From Kumtagia ephedrae (lineage in GTDB: Bacteria; Pseudomonadota; Alphaproteobacteria; Rhizobiales; Rhizobiaceae): 64,000 bases of DNA. The stretch spans positions 169,077 to 233,076 of the forward strand of contig NZ_PXYK01000007.1 of assembly GCF_003012745.1 (NCBI RefSeq), written 5' to 3'. The notes below the pieces were generated by a model. That model saw nothing but the letters and a program-made list of their open reading frames with translations, was not told the origin of the DNA and made no database searches. The position numbers were made by a program, and so were the translations under genes. The number at the start of each line of letters is the position of its first letter. Position 1 is the first letter of the stretch. This document shows, in pieces, positions 50,321 through 60,276 of the stretch.

Positions 50321-50776
50321 TCAGCCGTACAGATACCGCTTCAGGCGCGGCAACTCCTTGACGACGTCATCAATCAGCCTGGCAGCCGCCGCTTCGACGG
50401 TCTCGCCATTGTGTTGTTCGAGCGAAAAAGACCTGTCGATGAACCTCGTGAAAAAATGCCTGAAAGAAAACGGCCGCAGCAGAGCAAAGCCGGCGGGAAA
50501 GCCAGGATGAACTGGAACGCTCCCGTCTTTGGGATCAACCACCACTCCTTTCTCTCCGATGATATCTAGGCTGGAGTCTTTGATGGAAATCGCAAACCGA
50601 CACAGTCTAATGTCATCTGGATCGCGGACATCGGCAAACTCATACATATAGCCGTGTTGTTCACGGCCAAAGGAAGCTTGGGAATTGGGATGGCGGATCA
50701 AACCCCATGACTCGAAGATCGGCTTGACCCTCGTCTGGAACTCATCGTTGATCGCCCCGATCCGGCTTTTGCTCAT
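50321..50776 (-). CDS. Probable immunity protein of the adjacent toxin
   Basis: A 151-residue soluble protein with no recognised domain. It starts MSKSRIGAINDEFQTRVKPI; a GTG at 50779 is the alternative start. It follows the RHS-tip toxin by only 15 bases, in the same direction. It has acidic surface-like stretches (YEFADVRDPDDIRL, LIDDVVKELPRL), common in immunity proteins. Size, position directly downstream and shared lower G+C support an immunity role, but this is inferred from context only. Confidence 0.6.
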   Translation of the reverse strand: MSKSRIGAINDEFQTRVKPIFESWGLIRHPNSQASFGREQHGYMYEFADVRDPDDIRLCRFAISIKDSSLDIIGEKGVVVDPKDGSVPVHPGFPAGFALLRPFSFRHFFTRFIDRSFSLEQHNGETVEAAAARLIDDVVKELPRLKRYLYG

Positions 50777-50791
50777 CACACGGCACCAAAA

Positions 50792-51763
50792 TTAAGGTGC
50801 ACTCTCCTCCTTACCCGATGAGTGATTCGCTCCCGCCGCTATTCCCCCGGACGCAGCGCCTCCAGCAGCACCTCCTACTTGGTCAGGTGTCATCTTGTCA
50901 TATTCGAAAATGCCGCCATTTCTTTTGGCAACTCGCTGATTCGGACTTGGCCCCGCCCAGCGCCCGAGTTTGCTATCCACCAATTTAGATTGACGAGTGA
51001 ATGCATTATTAAACTCACGGTCAATAAGGGCCCTTTGCGGCCTTCCGGTAGGCGTCAAACGACCTGTAAACACTTCAACATTCTTGCGCCCAGGAAAGTT
51101 CCCCTTCACCGCCTCTTTTGCAATCGTCAGCTTCTCTCCCAACTTTCCCTTCGGGTGATTTGAGAGGCCGTTGATGCCATTGCTTATTCTGGATCCTACG
51201 ACACCGCCGGCGAGTCCAAAAGCGCCGCCTACCGCAGCGTCCCCGACAACCCCCGATACGGTCGATGCATTGCCGTTTATCGCATCCTCGGTGACCCCAG
51301 CGGTCACGTTGCCGGCAGCTCCGGCAACTGCGGCCGTTCCGTAGACACCCACTGCCCCGCTCAACAACCCGGCCGTAGCTCCCGCGATCGCTCCGCCCGC
51401 CGCCGCCCCGGCGTAAGCTCCTACGCCACTGAGTTCTCCGTTGTATGCATCTACCGCCGCCTGAATGCCGACCCCAACCACGGCACCGACAACGGCACCC
51501 AATACCGCGAAGTTTCCATTCGGGTCGCTCTTGTTGATAGGATCGTTCAGAGCGTAGGCATATCTGTTGGTGCCGACACCGGGCAGTGTCGGATCCAGTG
51601 TATCCGGCGAAATATAGCGTATCGGCTCTATGATCGAGCGACTAGAGAGTTCCAGACGAACGGCTGGGGCCGCAATGCTCGTCGCCACATTGGCCGCTGT
51701 CGAGCATACCGCCAGCAGAACCACCGGCGCCCATCTTGCCCGTCTCCCGTTTCCCGATTCCAT
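50792..51763 (-). CDS. Small secreted RHS-tip polymorphic toxin, probable PD-(D/E)XK nuclease
   Basis: A 323-residue protein. A probable Sec signal or anchor (about 8-32, [20 protein letters not shown]) is followed by a bare RHS repeat-associated core end: [36 protein letters not shown] (50-84). A Gly/Ala-rich membrane-prone stretch (86-192) comes next, then a variable C-terminus. That C-terminus has KGKLGEKL (E210), RALID (D248) and VDSK (263-265), which fits an E-D-DxK nuclease active site of restriction-enzyme-fold toxins. The RHS shell repeats are missing. AAGGGGG precedes the ATG. The G+C is lower than in neighbouring ribosomal genes, a sign of transfer. An immunity candidate follows. 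Confidence 0.75.
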   Translation of the reverse strand: MESGNGRRARWAPVVLLAVCSTAANVATSIAAPAVRLELSSRSIIEPIRYISPDTLDPTLPGVGTNRYAYALNDPINKSDPNGNFAVLGAVVGAVVGVGIQAAVDAYNGELSGVGAYAGAAAGGAIAGATAGLLSGAVGVYGTAAVAGAAGNVTAGVTEDAINGNASTVSGVVGDAAVGGAFGLAGGVVGSRISNGINGLSNHPKGKLGEKLTIAKEAVKGNFPGRKNVEVFTGRLTPTGRPQRALIDREFNNAFTRQSKLVDSKLGRWAGPSPNQRVAKRNGGIFEYDKMTPDQVGGAAGGAASGGIAAGANHSSGKEESAP

Positions 51764-51854
51764 GGCAATCCCCCTTCGCCTAACGGAGGGAGAGCATGCC
51801 TGGAACCAAAGAACTTGAAAGACTACCCGTCGTTATCCACGGATTTTTTTGATC

Positions 51855-52460
51855 TCAGGCGACAGACTCCGCACGGTCGCCGCGATGCAGTATCCCCTCG
51901 ACCTCGGCGGTCACCACATCGATGTCCGCCATGCCGTCGATCGTCCGCAATTCTCCGGTGCCGGCATAATACGCCGACAGCGGAGCCGTCTTCTGACGGT
52001 ATTCGTCGAGGCGCTTCTTGAACGATTCCGGATTATCGTCGGCACGGGTCTGGCCGCCCGCCGCCAGGGTGTCGGCGACGCGCTTCTCCATGCGCTTCAG
52101 CAGCGCCGATTCGTCGACCTTGAGCTCGATCACCGCGTCGAGTTTCTGGCCCTTCTCGGCCAGCATGCTGGTCAGGGCCTCTGCCTGCGGCACCGTGCGC
52201 GGAAAACCGTCGAGGATGAAGCCCCTGCGGCAGTCCGGCTCGTCGATGCGCTCGGACACGATCTGGTTGACGATCTCGTCGGAGACCAGCTGACCGGAAT
52301 CCATCACCGCCTTGGCGCGCTTGCCGACCTCGGTGCCTGCCTTGACGGCGGCGCGCAGCATGTCGCCGGTGGAGAGTTGCGGGATGCCGTGCTTCTCGAC
52401 CAGGCGCTGCGCCTGGGTTCCCTTGCCCGCCCCGGGCGGTCCGAGCAGAATCAGCCTCAT
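51855..52460 (-). CDS. adk: Adenylate kinase
   Basis: A 201-residue enzyme converting AMP and ATP to two ADP. The P-loop is GPPGAGKGT (7-15). The AMP-binding part has [10 protein letters not shown] and [17 protein letters not shown], and the short-lid form ends with [20 protein letters not shown]. It overlaps secY by 4 bases. It normally sits next to rpsM in rhizobia, but here the toxin cassette intervenes. Confidence 0.98.
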   Translation of the reverse strand: MRLILLGPPGAGKGTQAQRLVEKHGIPQLSTGDMLRAAVKAGTEVGKRAKAVMDSGQLVSDEIVNQIVSERIDEPDCRRGFILDGFPRTVPQAEALTSMLAEKGQKLDAVIELKVDESALLKRMEKRVADTLAAGGQTRADDNPESFKKRLDEYRQKTAPLSAYYAGTGELRTIDGMADIDVVTAEVEGILHRGDRAESVA

Positions 52461-53797
52461 TTGCCCCTCTTCCCCCCGCGCAGCTTGGACTTCTTGATCA
52501 GCCCCTCATACTGGTGGGCGATCAGGTGACCCTGGATCTGCGCCACCGTGTCGAGCGTCACGCTCACCACGATCAGCAGCGAGGTGCCGCCGAGATAGAA
52601 GGGCACGCCGGTCGCCGAGATCAGGAACTCGGGCATCAGGCAGATGACGACCAGGTAGATAGCGCCGACCACGGTGATGCGCGTCAGCACGTAGTCGATG
52701 TATTCCGCCGTGCGCTCGCCCGGCCGATAGCCGGGAATGAAGCCGGAATGCTTCTTCAGCTGGTCGGCGGTGTCCTTCGGGTTGAAGACGATCGCCGTGT
52801 AGAAGAAGGCGAAGAAGGCGATCATCGCCGCATAGAGCGCCATGTAGAGCGGCTGGCCATGGCCGAGCGTCGCCAGGATGCCGCCCGCCCAGGCCGGCAG
52901 TTCCGCCGTATTGGTGAAGCCCGCGACGGTCGCCGGCAGAAGCAGCAGCGACGAGGCGAAGATCGGCGGGATGACGCCGGCGGTGTTGAGCTTCAGCGGC
53001 AGGTGCGAGGTGTCGCCCTGGAACATGCGGTTGCCGACCTGCCGCTTCGGATACTGGATCAGCAGGCGGCGCTGGGCACGCTCGAAGAAGACGATGACGG
53101 CGATCACCACGATCGCCAGCACGATGATCGCCAGGATGAGGCCCGTCGACAGCGCGCCGGTGCGCCCCAGCTCCAGCGTGCCGCTGATGGCGCTGGGCAG
53201 GCCGGCGACGATGCCGGCGAAGATGATCAGCGAGATGCCGTTGCCGATGCCGCGCGCGGTGATCTGCTCGCCCAGCCACATCAGGAACATGGTGCCGCCG
53301 ACCAGCGTGATGACGGCGGAGATGCGGAAGAACCAGCCGGGATCGGTGACGATGCCGCTGCCGCTCTCCAGCCCGACGGCGATGCCGTAGGCCTGCACCA
53401 GCGCCAGAAGCACGGTACCGTAGCGGGTGTACTGGTTGATGATCTTGCGGCCCTGCTCGCCTTCCTTCTTCAGCGCTTCGAGCGACGGCACGACCGACGT
53501 CATCAGCTGCATGATGATGGAGGCGGAGATGTAGGGCATGATGCCGAGCGCGAAGATCGCCATGCGCTCGACCGCGCCGCCCGCGAACATGTTGAAGACG
53601 CCGAGCACGCCCCGGCTCTGCTGGGTGAAGGCCTGGGCGAAGGCGTCGGGATTGATGCCGGGAAGCGGGATATAGGTGCCGAGGCGGTAGACCAGCAGCG
53701 CGCCCAGCGTGAACCAGATGCGCTTCTTCAGGTCCTCGGCCTTTGCGAAGGCCGCGAAATTCAGGTTGGAGGCTAGTTGCTCGGCGGCCGATGCCAT
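52457..53797 (-). CDS. secY: Preprotein translocase subunit SecY
   Basis: A 446-residue ten-helix membrane protein, the channel of the Sec translocon. Typical stretches are [52 protein letters not shown] and the late [18 protein letters not shown]. It follows rplO with a 129-base gap and is coupled to adk by a 4-base overlap. Confidence 0.98.
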   Translation of the reverse strand: MASAAEQLASNLNFAAFAKAEDLKKRIWFTLGALLVYRLGTYIPLPGINPDAFAQAFTQQSRGVLGVFNMFAGGAVERMAIFALGIMPYISASIIMQLMTSVVPSLEALKKEGEQGRKIINQYTRYGTVLLALVQAYGIAVGLESGSGIVTDPGWFFRISAVITLVGGTMFLMWLGEQITARGIGNGISLIIFAGIVAGLPSAISGTLELGRTGALSTGLILAIIVLAIVVIAVIVFFERAQRRLLIQYPKRQVGNRMFQGDTSHLPLKLNTAGVIPPIFASSLLLLPATVAGFTNTAELPAWAGGILATLGHGQPLYMALYAAMIAFFAFFYTAIVFNPKDTADQLKKHSGFIPGYRPGERTAEYIDYVLTRITVVGAIYLVVICLMPEFLISATGVPFYLGGTSLLIVVSVTLDTVAQIQGHLIAHQYEGLIKKSKLRGGKRGK

Positions 53798-53926
53798 AAA
53801 GTATTCTCCGCTTCGTCACGCTGGGATGGCCGCAGCGGCGCCACGAGTCGACGAAGCTCCGAAATAGGCGCCGGGCGTCGAAGTTGCAAGCGGCCGACTA
53901 TGCCGTCAGCCGCTTGCGACGAAGGG

Positions 53927-54424
53927 TCACTTGGCCTTTTTGACCATCTTCTTGACCGGCACGACCGGCTCGGGAAGCTTCACCGAGCCGCCGGCCTTTT
54001 CGATCTTCTCGACGGCCGCCTTGGAGGCGCCGGCCACGTCGAAGGAGAGCTTCGCCTTCAACTCGCCATCCGACAGCACGCGCACGCCGTCCAGCGGACG
54101 GCGGATGACGCCGGCCTTGATCAGCGCTTCGGCCGTCACGACCTCCTTCGCGTCGAGCTTGCCGGCGTCGACAGCCGTCTGGATGCGGCCCAGCGACACG
54201 GCGTTGAAGCTCTTCGAGAACGGGTTCTTGAAGCCACGCTTGGGCAGACGGCGATAGAGCGGCATCTGGCCACCCTCGAAGCCGTTGATGGCGACGCCGG
54301 AGCGCGCCTTCTGGCCCTTCACGCCGCGGCCGGCAGTCTTGCCGGAGCCGGAGCCGATGCCGCGGCCGAGGCGCTTGCGCGAGTGCGTCGCGCCTTCCTT
54401 GTCACGCAGTTCGTTCAGTTTCAT
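53927..54424 (-). CDS. rplO: 50S ribosomal protein L15
   Basis: A 165-residue large-subunit protein starting [20 protein letters not shown], with the glycine-rich [20 protein letters not shown] signature and [18 protein letters not shown]. The C-terminal tail [16 protein letters not shown] is longer than in E. coli. It lies 22 bases after rpmD. Confidence 0.98.
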   Translation of the reverse strand: MKLNELRDKEGATHSRKRLGRGIGSGSGKTAGRGVKGQKARSGVAINGFEGGQMPLYRRLPKRGFKNPFSKSFNAVSLGRIQTAVDAGKLDAKEVVTAEALIKAGVIRRPLDGVRVLSDGELKAKLSFDVAGASKAAVEKIEKAGGSVKLPEPVVPVKKMVKKAK

Positions 54425-54446
54425 CGTCTTTCTCCTGGCGCGCGGC

Positions 54447-54644
54447 TTACTTCTCGTCGACGACGCGGACGAGGTGCTGCACGGTCGCGATCATGCCGCG
54501 CACCGCCGGCGTATCCTCCAGCGTGCGCTGCTTGTGCATCTTGTTCAGGCCGAGGCCGACGAGCGTTGCCCGCTGTTCCTTCGGACGGCGGATCGGGCTG
54601 CCGATCTGCTCGACCGTGATGGTCTTGGTCGCTTTCTTTGCCAT
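54447..54644 (-). CDS. rpmD: 50S ribosomal protein L30
   Basis: A 65-residue large-subunit protein with [20 protein letters not shown] and [19 protein letters not shown], both family signatures. It sits 24 bases after rpsE in the spc operon. Confidence 0.98.
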   Translation of the reverse strand: MAKKATKTITVEQIGSPIRRPKEQRATLVGLGLNKMHKQRTLEDTPAVRGMIATVQHLVRVVDEK

Positions 54645-54668
54645 GGTCGTACTCCTCAGCGCCCGCGA

Positions 54669-55232
54669 CTATTCTTCCGCGGCGACCGCGTTGCCGCGGC
54701 GAGCCTGGAGGGTCGAATACTTGATGCCGCGCTGGGCGGCGACGTCCTTCGGGTGCACCTGGTTCTTCAGGGCGTCGAAAGTGGCGCGCACCATGTTGTA
54801 GGGGTTCGACGAACCCATCGACTTGGCGACGACATCGTGCATGCCGAGCGTCTCGAACACGGCGCGCATCGGGCCGCCGGCGATGATGCCGGTACCGGGC
54901 TTGGCGGCGCGCAGGAGAACCTTGCCCGCTCCGTGGCGGCCTGCCACGTCGTGATGCAGGGTGCGACCGGAGCGCAGCGGCACGAAGATCAGGTCGCGCT
55001 TGGCGGCCTCGGTGGCCTTGCGGATCGCCTCCGGCACCTCGCGCGCCTTGCCGTGGCCGAAGCCGACGCGGCCCTTCTGGTCGCCTACCACGACGAGCGC
55101 GGCGAAACCGAAGCGACGGCCGCCCTTCACCACCTTGGCGACGCGGTTGATGTGGACGAGCTTGTCGACGAATTCGCTGTCGCGCTCGTCGCGGTCGCGC
55201 TCGCGGCGACCTTCCCTACGTTCCTGTGCCAT
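54669..55232 (-). CDS. rpsE: 30S ribosomal protein S5
   Basis: A 187-residue small-subunit protein. The start [18 protein letters not shown] at 55232 has AGGA about 6 bases upstream; longer frames are not supported. The double-stranded RNA-binding part shows [20 protein letters not shown], and the C-terminal part [19 protein letters not shown] heptamer palindrome fills the 173-base gap to rplR. Confidence 0.98.
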   Translation of the reverse strand: MAQERREGRRERDRDERDSEFVDKLVHINRVAKVVKGGRRFGFAALVVVGDQKGRVGFGHGKAREVPEAIRKATEAAKRDLIFVPLRSGRTLHHDVAGRHGAGKVLLRAAKPGTGIIAGGPMRAVFETLGMHDVVAKSMGSSNPYNMVRATFDALKNQVHPKDVAAQRGIKYSTLQARRGNAVAAEE

Positions 55233-55303
55233 GTCCTGTCCTTGTTCTTTTCCGGAAGCACGGGTTGCTGTGATGCGCCCGGCTGTGCCGGTGCGCGGTG
55301 GAT

Positions 55304-55406
55304 TCACTTCGGTGAATGGTGAATGGAAAAATGGTGAATGGTATCAAGGCTTTGAAAGCCGCTCCTACCAGACTGCCATTTCACCATTCACCATTCACCA
55401 TTCACT
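55304..55406. repeat. Heptamer palindrome B1 (GAATGGT type), rplR-rpsE gap
   Basis: The left arm has GGTGAATGGTGAATGG and a further ATGGTGAATGG (55311-55351). The right arm is CCATTTCACCATTCACCATT followed by one more unit (55376-55406). The right arm runs into the rplR stop codon. A small TTCACTTCGGTGAA hairpin lies at the left edge. Confidence 0.85.
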
Positions 55407-55765
55407 TAGAAGCTCAGGCCGCCCTCGCGCGCGGCTTCGGCCAGCGCCTTGACGCGGCCGTGATAGATGTAGGCGCCGCGGTCGAACACGACCTCCTTGA
55501 CGCCGGCCTTGCCGGCCCGCTCGGCGATCAGCTTGCCGATGGCGGTCGCGGCGGCGATGTCGGCTCCCGTCTTGAGCGAGCCCTTCAGATCCTTCTCGAG
55601 CGTCGAGGCGGCTGCCAGCGTATGGCCCTTCCCGTCGTCGATGATCTGCGCGTAGATATGCTTCGACGAGCGATGCACGGACAGGCGCGGCCGATCGCCG
55701 GCGACCTTCCTGATCTGACGGCGGATGCGCTGCGCGCGCTTTTGCGTTGCTGCCTTGACGGCCAT
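55406..55765 (-). CDS. rplR: 50S ribosomal protein L18
   Basis: A 119-residue 5S rRNA-binding protein starting [20 protein letters not shown], with [19 protein letters not shown] and [20 protein letters not shown]. Palindromes of the GAATGGT type lie on both sides, with gaps of 173 and 186 bases. Confidence 0.98.
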   Translation of the reverse strand: MAVKAATQKRAQRIRRQIRKVAGDRPRLSVHRSSKHIYAQIIDDGKGHTLAAASTLEKDLKGSLKTGADIAAATAIGKLIAERAGKAGVKEVVFDRGAYIYHGRVKALAEAAREGGLSF

Positions 55766-55849
55766 GGTCTGCTCCTGCCTTGTAAGACGGTGGCGGCCCT
55801 GTGCGGTAAGCCGATAGGCGCTTCCCGCGGCCGCCCTCCGTGGCGTTGC

Positions 55850-55947
55850 TTCGGTGAATGGTGAAATGTGAAATGGTGAATGGCACGATCCGCTGCGATG
55901 CAGTCGCTCGGACCTATCCTACTTCCATTTCACCATTCACCATTCAC
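55850..55947. repeat. Heptamer palindrome B2 (GAATGGT type), rplF-rplR gap
   Basis: The left arm TCGGTGAATGGTGAAATGTG plus AAATGGTGAATGG (55851-55883) is the inverse of CCATTTCACCATTCACCATT and CAC (55925-55947). The spacer of about 40 bases differs from B1, so only the arms are conserved. Confidence 0.85.
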
Positions 55948-55951
55948 AGTC

Positions 55952-56485
55952 TTACTTCTTCTTGCCTTCCTTGCGGACGATCCGCTCTCCGGCATACTTC
56001 ACGCCCTTGCCCTTGTAGGGCTCGGGGCCGCGATACTCGCGGATCTCGGCGGCAGCCTGGCCGACCGCCTGCTTGTCGATGCCCGACACGACGATCTCGG
56101 TCGGCTTCGGCACGGCGATCGTGATGCCCTGCGGCGCCTCGTAGACGACGTCGTGGCTGAAGCCAAGCGCCAATTGCAGGTTCTTGCCCTGCATGGCGGC
56201 GCGATAGCCGACGCCGTTGATCTCGAGCTTCTTCTCGAAGCCCTTGGTCACGCCGTCCAGGATGTTGACGATCTGGGTGCGCGACATGCCCCACTTGGAG
56301 CGGGCGGTCTTGGTCTGGTCGCGCGGCTCGACGGCAATCTCGCCGTCCTCCAGCTTGACCAGCACCTCGTCGTTGACGACGAACTTCAGCTCGCCCTTCG
56401 GACCTTTCGCGGTGACGATCTGGCCGTCGACCGAAGCGGTCACACCGGCCGGCACCTTCACCGGCTTCTTGCCAATACGAGACAT
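55952..56485 (-). CDS. rplF: 50S ribosomal protein L6
   Basis: A 177-residue large-subunit protein starting [20 protein letters not shown]. It contains [20 protein letters not shown] and the family signature [20 protein letters not shown] near the end. The 100-base gap to rpsH holds palindrome B3. Confidence 0.98.
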   Translation of the reverse strand: MSRIGKKPVKVPAGVTASVDGQIVTAKGPKGELKFVVNDEVLVKLEDGEIAVEPRDQTKTARSKWGMSRTQIVNILDGVTKGFEKKLEINGVGYRAAMQGKNLQLALGFSHDVVYEAPQGITIAVPKPTEIVVSGIDKQAVGQAAAEIREYRGPEPYKGKGVKYAGERIVRKEGKKK

Positions 56486-56508
56486 CTGGTTGTCTCCTCT
56501 TTCCTATC

Positions 56509-56585
56509 CGGTGAATGGTGAAGGGAGGAATGGTGAAGGGTAGACGACCACCAACCGCTCGCTATTCACCATTCACGATTCACCC
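56509..56585. repeat. Heptamer palindrome B3 (GAATGGT type), rplF-rpsH gap
   Basis: The left arm GGTGAATGGTGAAGGG and GAATGGTGAAGGG (56510-56540) is the inverse of TATTCACCATTCACGATTCA and CCCTT (56571-56586). It is more diverged than B1 and B2, and its right arm reaches the rpsH stop. Confidence 0.8.
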
Positions 56586-56984
56586 TTAGAACACCTTGCA
56601 GAGAATCTCGCCGCCGACGTTCTGCTCGCGCGCCTCGTGGTCGGCCATCACGCCCTTCGGCGTGGAGAGGATCGAGATCCCCAGCCCGTTGGCGACCGAC
56701 GGAATCGACTTGACCGAGACGTAGACGCGGCGGCCCGGCTTGGACACGCGGGCGATCTCGCGGATGACCGGCACGCCGTCGAAATATTTCAGCTCGATCT
56801 CGATCTCGGACTTGCCGTTGTCGAAATCGGTCTGGCTGAAGTCGCGGATGTAACCTTCCGTCTTCAGAACCTCAAGCACGCGGGTGCGCAGACGCGAGGC
56901 CGGGGTCGACACCTTGGTCTTCTTGCGGCCGTAGGCGTTGCGGATGCGGGTCAGCATATCGCCGAGGGGATCGTTCAGTGACAT
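56586..56984 (-). CDS. rpsH: 30S ribosomal protein S8
   Basis: A 132-residue 16S rRNA-binding protein starting [20 protein letters not shown], with [20 protein letters not shown] in the conserved C-terminal half. It lies 12 bases after rpsN. In E. coli S8 represses this operon; the same cannot be shown here. Confidence 0.98.
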   Translation of the reverse strand: MSLNDPLGDMLTRIRNAYGRKKTKVSTPASRLRTRVLEVLKTEGYIRDFSQTDFDNGKSEIEIELKYFDGVPVIREIARVSKPGRRVYVSVKSIPSVANGLGISILSTPKGVMADHEAREQNVGGEILCKVF

Positions 56985-56996
56985 GTCATGCCCTCC

Positions 56997-57302
56997 TTAC
57001 CAGCTCGACTTGACCAGGCCCGGAACGGCGCCCAGCGAGCCCAGTTCGCGCAGCGCGATACGCGACATCTTCAGCTTGCGATAATAGGCGCGCGGACGTC
57101 CCGTCACCTCGCAGCGGTTGCGGATGCGCACCTTGGCGGAATTGCGCGGCATCGCGGCGAGCTTGAGCTGCGCGCGGAAGCGCTCCTCGATCGGCAGGTC
57201 CTTGCTCATGATGACCGCCTTCAGCGCCTTGCGCTTGGCTGCCTTCTGCTCCACGAGCCTGCGGCGCCGGTTGTTCTTCTCGACTGAGCTGGTCTTTGCC
57301 AT
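56997..57302 (-). CDS. rpsN: 30S ribosomal protein S14
   Basis: A 101-residue S14 of the long, zinc-free type. Signature: [20 protein letters not shown], then [20 protein letters not shown]. The single cysteine confirms the non-zinc form. It lies 27 bases after rplE. Confidence 0.98.
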   Translation of the reverse strand: MAKTSSVEKNNRRRRLVEQKAAKRKALKAVIMSKDLPIEERFRAQLKLAAMPRNSAKVRIRNRCEVTGRPRAYYRKLKMSRIALRELGSLGAVPGLVKSSW

Positions 57303-57329
57303 TTCAGATCTTTCCTTTTCTCGCTGCCG

Positions 57330-57887
57330 TTACTGCCGGAACGGGAAGTTGAAGGCCTTGAGCAGAGCCCGGGCTTCGTCATCCGTCTTGGCGGTCGTAC
57401 AAACGATGATGTCCATTCCCCAGATCTGGTCGACCTTGTCGTAGTTGATCTCGGGGAACACGATGTGCTCCTTGATGCCCATGGCATAGTTGCCACGCCC
57501 GTCGAAGCTCTTCGGGTTGAGGCCGCGGAAATCGCGCACGCGCGGCAGCGCGATATTCACCAGGCGGTCGAGGAACTCGTACATGCGTTCCTTGCGCAGC
57601 GTCACCTTGGCGCCGATCGGCATCTTCTCGCGCACCTTGAAGGAGGCGATCGACTTGCGCGCATGGGTGACGATCGCCTTCTGGCCGGCGATCAGCGCCA
57701 GGTCGGCGGCGGCCACCGACGGCTTCTTGGAATCGCCCGTCGCCTCGCCGACGCCCATGTTCAGCACGATCTTGTCGAGACGGGGGATCTCCATCTCGTT
57801 GTCGTACTTGAACTGCTCGAGCAGCGCCTTGCGGATGGTCTCTTCGTAGACCTTCTTAAGGCGTGGCTGAATTGCTGCCTTAGCCAT
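57330..57887 (-). CDS. rplE: 50S ribosomal protein L5
   Basis: A 185-residue 5S rRNA-binding protein. Signatures: [36 protein letters not shown] and [20 protein letters not shown]. Its start overlaps the rplX end by 8 bases, so translation is coupled. Confidence 0.98.
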   Translation of the reverse strand: MAKAAIQPRLKKVYEETIRKALLEQFKYDNEMEIPRLDKIVLNMGVGEATGDSKKPSVAAADLALIAGQKAIVTHARKSIASFKVREKMPIGAKVTLRKERMYEFLDRLVNIALPRVRDFRGLNPKSFDGRGNYAMGIKEHIVFPEINYDKVDQIWGMDIIVCTTAKTDDEARALLKAFNFPFRQ

Positions 57888-58191
57888 TGATCGTTTCTCC
57901 CGAGCGCTTCGCGAAGCGCACCTTCTTGTCGCCTTCTGTTCTGAAGCCGACGCGGGTGGGCTTGCCGTCCTTCGGGTCGGCCAGCGCGATATTGGACAGA
58001 TGGATGGGCGCCTCCTTGCGGATCAGCCCGCCCTGCTGGGACTGCGACTGACGCTGGTGGCGCACCACGATGTTGATGCCGCGCACGATCGCCGTGTCGT
58101 CCTTCGGCTGGACGGACAGCACCTCGCCGGAGCGGCCCTTGTCCTTGCCGGCGAGCACGACGACCTTGTCGCCCTTGCGGATATTCTGCAT
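57880..58191 (-). CDS. rplX: 50S ribosomal protein L24
   Basis: A 103-residue assembly-initiator protein with the KOW motif [20 protein letters not shown] near the N-terminus and [20 protein letters not shown]. It overlaps rplE by 8 bases and lies 12 bases after rplN. Confidence 0.98.
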   Translation of the reverse strand: MQNIRKGDKVVVLAGKDKGRSGEVLSVQPKDDTAIVRGINIVVRHQRQSQSQQGGLIRKEAPIHLSNIALADPKDGKPTRVGFRTEGDKKVRFAKRSGETING

Positions 58192-58203
58192 TTTTCCGGC
58201 TCC

Positions 58204-58572
58204 TTACAGAACTTCGGGCGCGAGCGAGATGATCTTCATGTGGTTCTTGGCGCGAAGCTCGCGCGGAACCGGCCCGAAGATACGCGTGCCGATCGGCTCT
58301 TTCTTGTTGTCGACGAGAACCGCCGCGTTCTTGTCGAAACGGATCACGCTGCCGTCCGGACGACGGATGTCCTTGGCGGTGCGTACCACGACCGCCTTCA
58401 TCACATCGCCCTTCTTCACGCGGCCGCGCGGGATGGCTTCCTTGATCGACACCACGATGATGTCGCCGACGGAGGCGTATTTCCGCTTCGAGCCGCCCAG
58501 CACCTTGATGCACATGACACGACGTGCGCCGGAATTATCCGCGACGTCGAGGTTTGTTTGCATCTGAATCAT
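58204..58572 (-). CDS. rplN: 50S ribosomal protein L14
   Basis: A 122-residue protein starting [20 protein letters not shown], with the family signature and [20 protein letters not shown] near the end. It lies 63 bases after rpsQ. Confidence 0.98.
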   Translation of the reverse strand: MIQMQTNLDVADNSGARRVMCIKVLGGSKRKYASVGDIIVVSIKEAIPRGRVKKGDVMKAVVVRTAKDIRRPDGSVIRFDKNAAVLVDNKKEPIGTRIFGPVPRELRAKNHMKIISLAPEVL

Positions 58573-58635
58573 GACTGGCCGCCTTCTTCATGTCTGGGGA
58601 TGAGCAGCGCCCTCCCCGGCTTGTCCAAATTCTTG

Positions 58636-58881
58636 TTACTGCGAGGCCTGCGCCTCGGTCACGACGACCCAGCGCTTGTCCTTCGAGATCGGCTTCGACT
58701 CCTGGATGAACACGGTGTCGCCGACCTTGTGGGCGTTGTTCTCGTCATGCGCCTTGTACTTCTTCGACAGACGCACGGTCTTCTTCATCACCGGATGGGT
58801 GAAGCGGCGCTCGACCTTGACCACCACGGTCTTCTCGTTCTTGTCGCTGACGACGACGCCCTGCAGGATGCGCTTCGGCAT
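58636..58881 (-). CDS. rpsQ: 30S ribosomal protein S17
   Basis: An 81-residue small-subunit protein starting [20 protein letters not shown], with the signature [20 protein letters not shown]. It lies 11 bases after rpmC. Confidence 0.98.
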   Translation of the reverse strand: MPKRILQGVVVSDKNEKTVVVKVERRFTHPVMKKTVRLSKKYKAHDENNAHKVGDTVFIQESKPISKDKRWVVVTEAQASQ

Positions 58882-58892
58882 TTTCTTCGTCC

Positions 58893-59090
58893 TTAAGCCT
58901 TCTTAGCCGCTTGTTGGGCGGCGATGGTCTTGATGCGGGCAATGTCCTTGCGGACCTGCTTGACCCGAGCAGTCTTCTCGAGCTGGCCGGTCGCCTTCTG
59001 GAAGCGCAGGTTGAACTGCTCCTTCTTCAGCGCCGCCAGGTCGTCGTCGAGCTGGTCGGGGGTCTTCGCCCTGATTTCGCTAGCCTTCAT
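58893..59090 (-). CDS. rpmC: 50S ribosomal protein L29
   Basis: A 65-residue helical hairpin protein near the peptide exit tunnel: [20 protein letters not shown], then [20 protein letters not shown]. It lies 14 bases after rplP. Confidence 0.98.
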   Translation of the reverse strand: MKASEIRAKTPDQLDDDLAALKKEQFNLRFQKATGQLEKTARVKQVRKDIARIKTIAAQQAAKKA

Positions 59091-59104
59091 GTCCCAGCCC
59101 TTTC

Positions 59105-59518
59105 CTATTCCGCGATGCGCTGCACGAAGCGCGTCTTGACCGACAGCTTGGCGGCGCCGAGGCGCAGCGCCTCGCGCGCCGTCTCTTCCGGCACGCCGTC
59201 GATCTCGAACATGATGCGGCCGGGCTTGACGCGGCAGGCCCAGTAGTCGACCGCGCCCTTGCCCTTGCCCATGCGCACCTCGGTCGGCTTCGAGGTCACC
59301 GGAACGTCCGGGAACACCCGGATCCAGACACGCCCGGCACGCTTCATCTCGCGGGTGATCGCGCGGCGGGCCGCCTCGATCTCGCGCGCGGTGACGCGGT
59401 TCGGCTCAAGCGCCTTCAGCCCGAAACCGCCGAAGTCCAGGTTGGTGCCGCCCTTGGCGACGCCGTGGATGCGGCCTTTGAACTGCTTGCGGAACTTTGT
59501 GCGCTTTGGCTGCAGCAT
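59105..59518 (-). CDS. rplP: 50S ribosomal protein L16
   Basis: A 137-residue protein near the A-site and peptidyl transferase centre. It starts [20 protein letters not shown] and has [20 protein letters not shown], the family signature. It lies 26 bases after rpsC. Confidence 0.98.
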   Translation of the reverse strand: MLQPKRTKFRKQFKGRIHGVAKGGTNLDFGGFGLKALEPNRVTAREIEAARRAITREMKRAGRVWIRVFPDVPVTSKPTEVRMGKGKGAVDYWACRVKPGRIMFEIDGVPEETAREALRLGAAKLSVKTRFVQRIAE

Positions 59519-59544
59519 CGTTCTTACTCCAGATTCCTATGCTC

Positions 59545-60276
59545 TCAGGCGTTCTCGCGCCGCCGGCCGCGCTCGGCCCGCTCGCTGCGCTCGCCCGCAT
59601 GGCTGTGATCGGTCTCGCTCGCCCGGCGCTCGGAGGCCATCGGGTCGTGCTCGAGGATCTCGCCCTTGAATACCCACACCTTGACGCCGCAGGTGCCGTA
59701 GGCGGTCTGCGCCTCGGCGGTGCCGTAGTCGACGTCGGCGCGCAGCGTGTGCAGCGGCACGCGGCCCTCGCGGTACCATTCCATGCGCGCGATCTCGGCG
59801 CCGCCGAGACGGCCCGCGCAGTTGATGCGGATGCCCTCGGCGCCGAGACGCATGGCCGACTGCACGGCGCGCTTCATGGCGCGGCGGAAGGCGATGCGGC
59901 GCTCGAGCTGCTGGGCGATCGACTGGGCGACCAGGGTCGCGTCGATCTCCGGCTTGCGCACCTCGACGATGTTCAAATGCGTCTCGGACTTCGTCATCTC
60001 GGTCAGCTTCTTGCGCAGCTTCTCGATGTCGGCGCCCTTCTTGCCGATGATCAGGCCCGGACGCGCCGCATGGATGGTGACGCGGCACTTCTTGTGCGGA
60101 CGCTCGATCACGACCTTGGAGATCGCGGCCTGCTTGAGCTCGCTCTTCAGGTACTCGCGGATCTTGATGTCCTCGTGCAGCAGCTTGCCGTACTCGCCGG
60201 TGTTCGCGTACCAGCGCGAATCCCAGGTGCGGTTGATGCCGAGGCGAAGGCCGATCGGATTGATTTTCTGACCCAT
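59545..60276 (-). CDS. rpsC: 30S ribosomal protein S3
   Basis: A 243-residue protein at the mRNA entry site. It starts [20 protein letters not shown], has the KH motif [20 protein letters not shown] and the S3 C-terminal [20 protein letters not shown]. The last ~25 residues (Arg/Glu/Ala-rich) form a tail longer than the core. Its start overlaps the rplV stop by 1 base. Confidence 0.98.
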   Translation of the reverse strand: MGQKINPIGLRLGINRTWDSRWYANTGEYGKLLHEDIKIREYLKSELKQAAISKVVIERPHKKCRVTIHAARPGLIIGKKGADIEKLRKKLTEMTKSETHLNIVEVRKPEIDATLVAQSIAQQLERRIAFRRAMKRAVQSAMRLGAEGIRINCAGRLGGAEIARMEWYREGRVPLHTLRADVDYGTAEAQTAYGTCGVKVWVFKGEILEHDPMASERRASETDHSHAGERSERAERGRRRENA

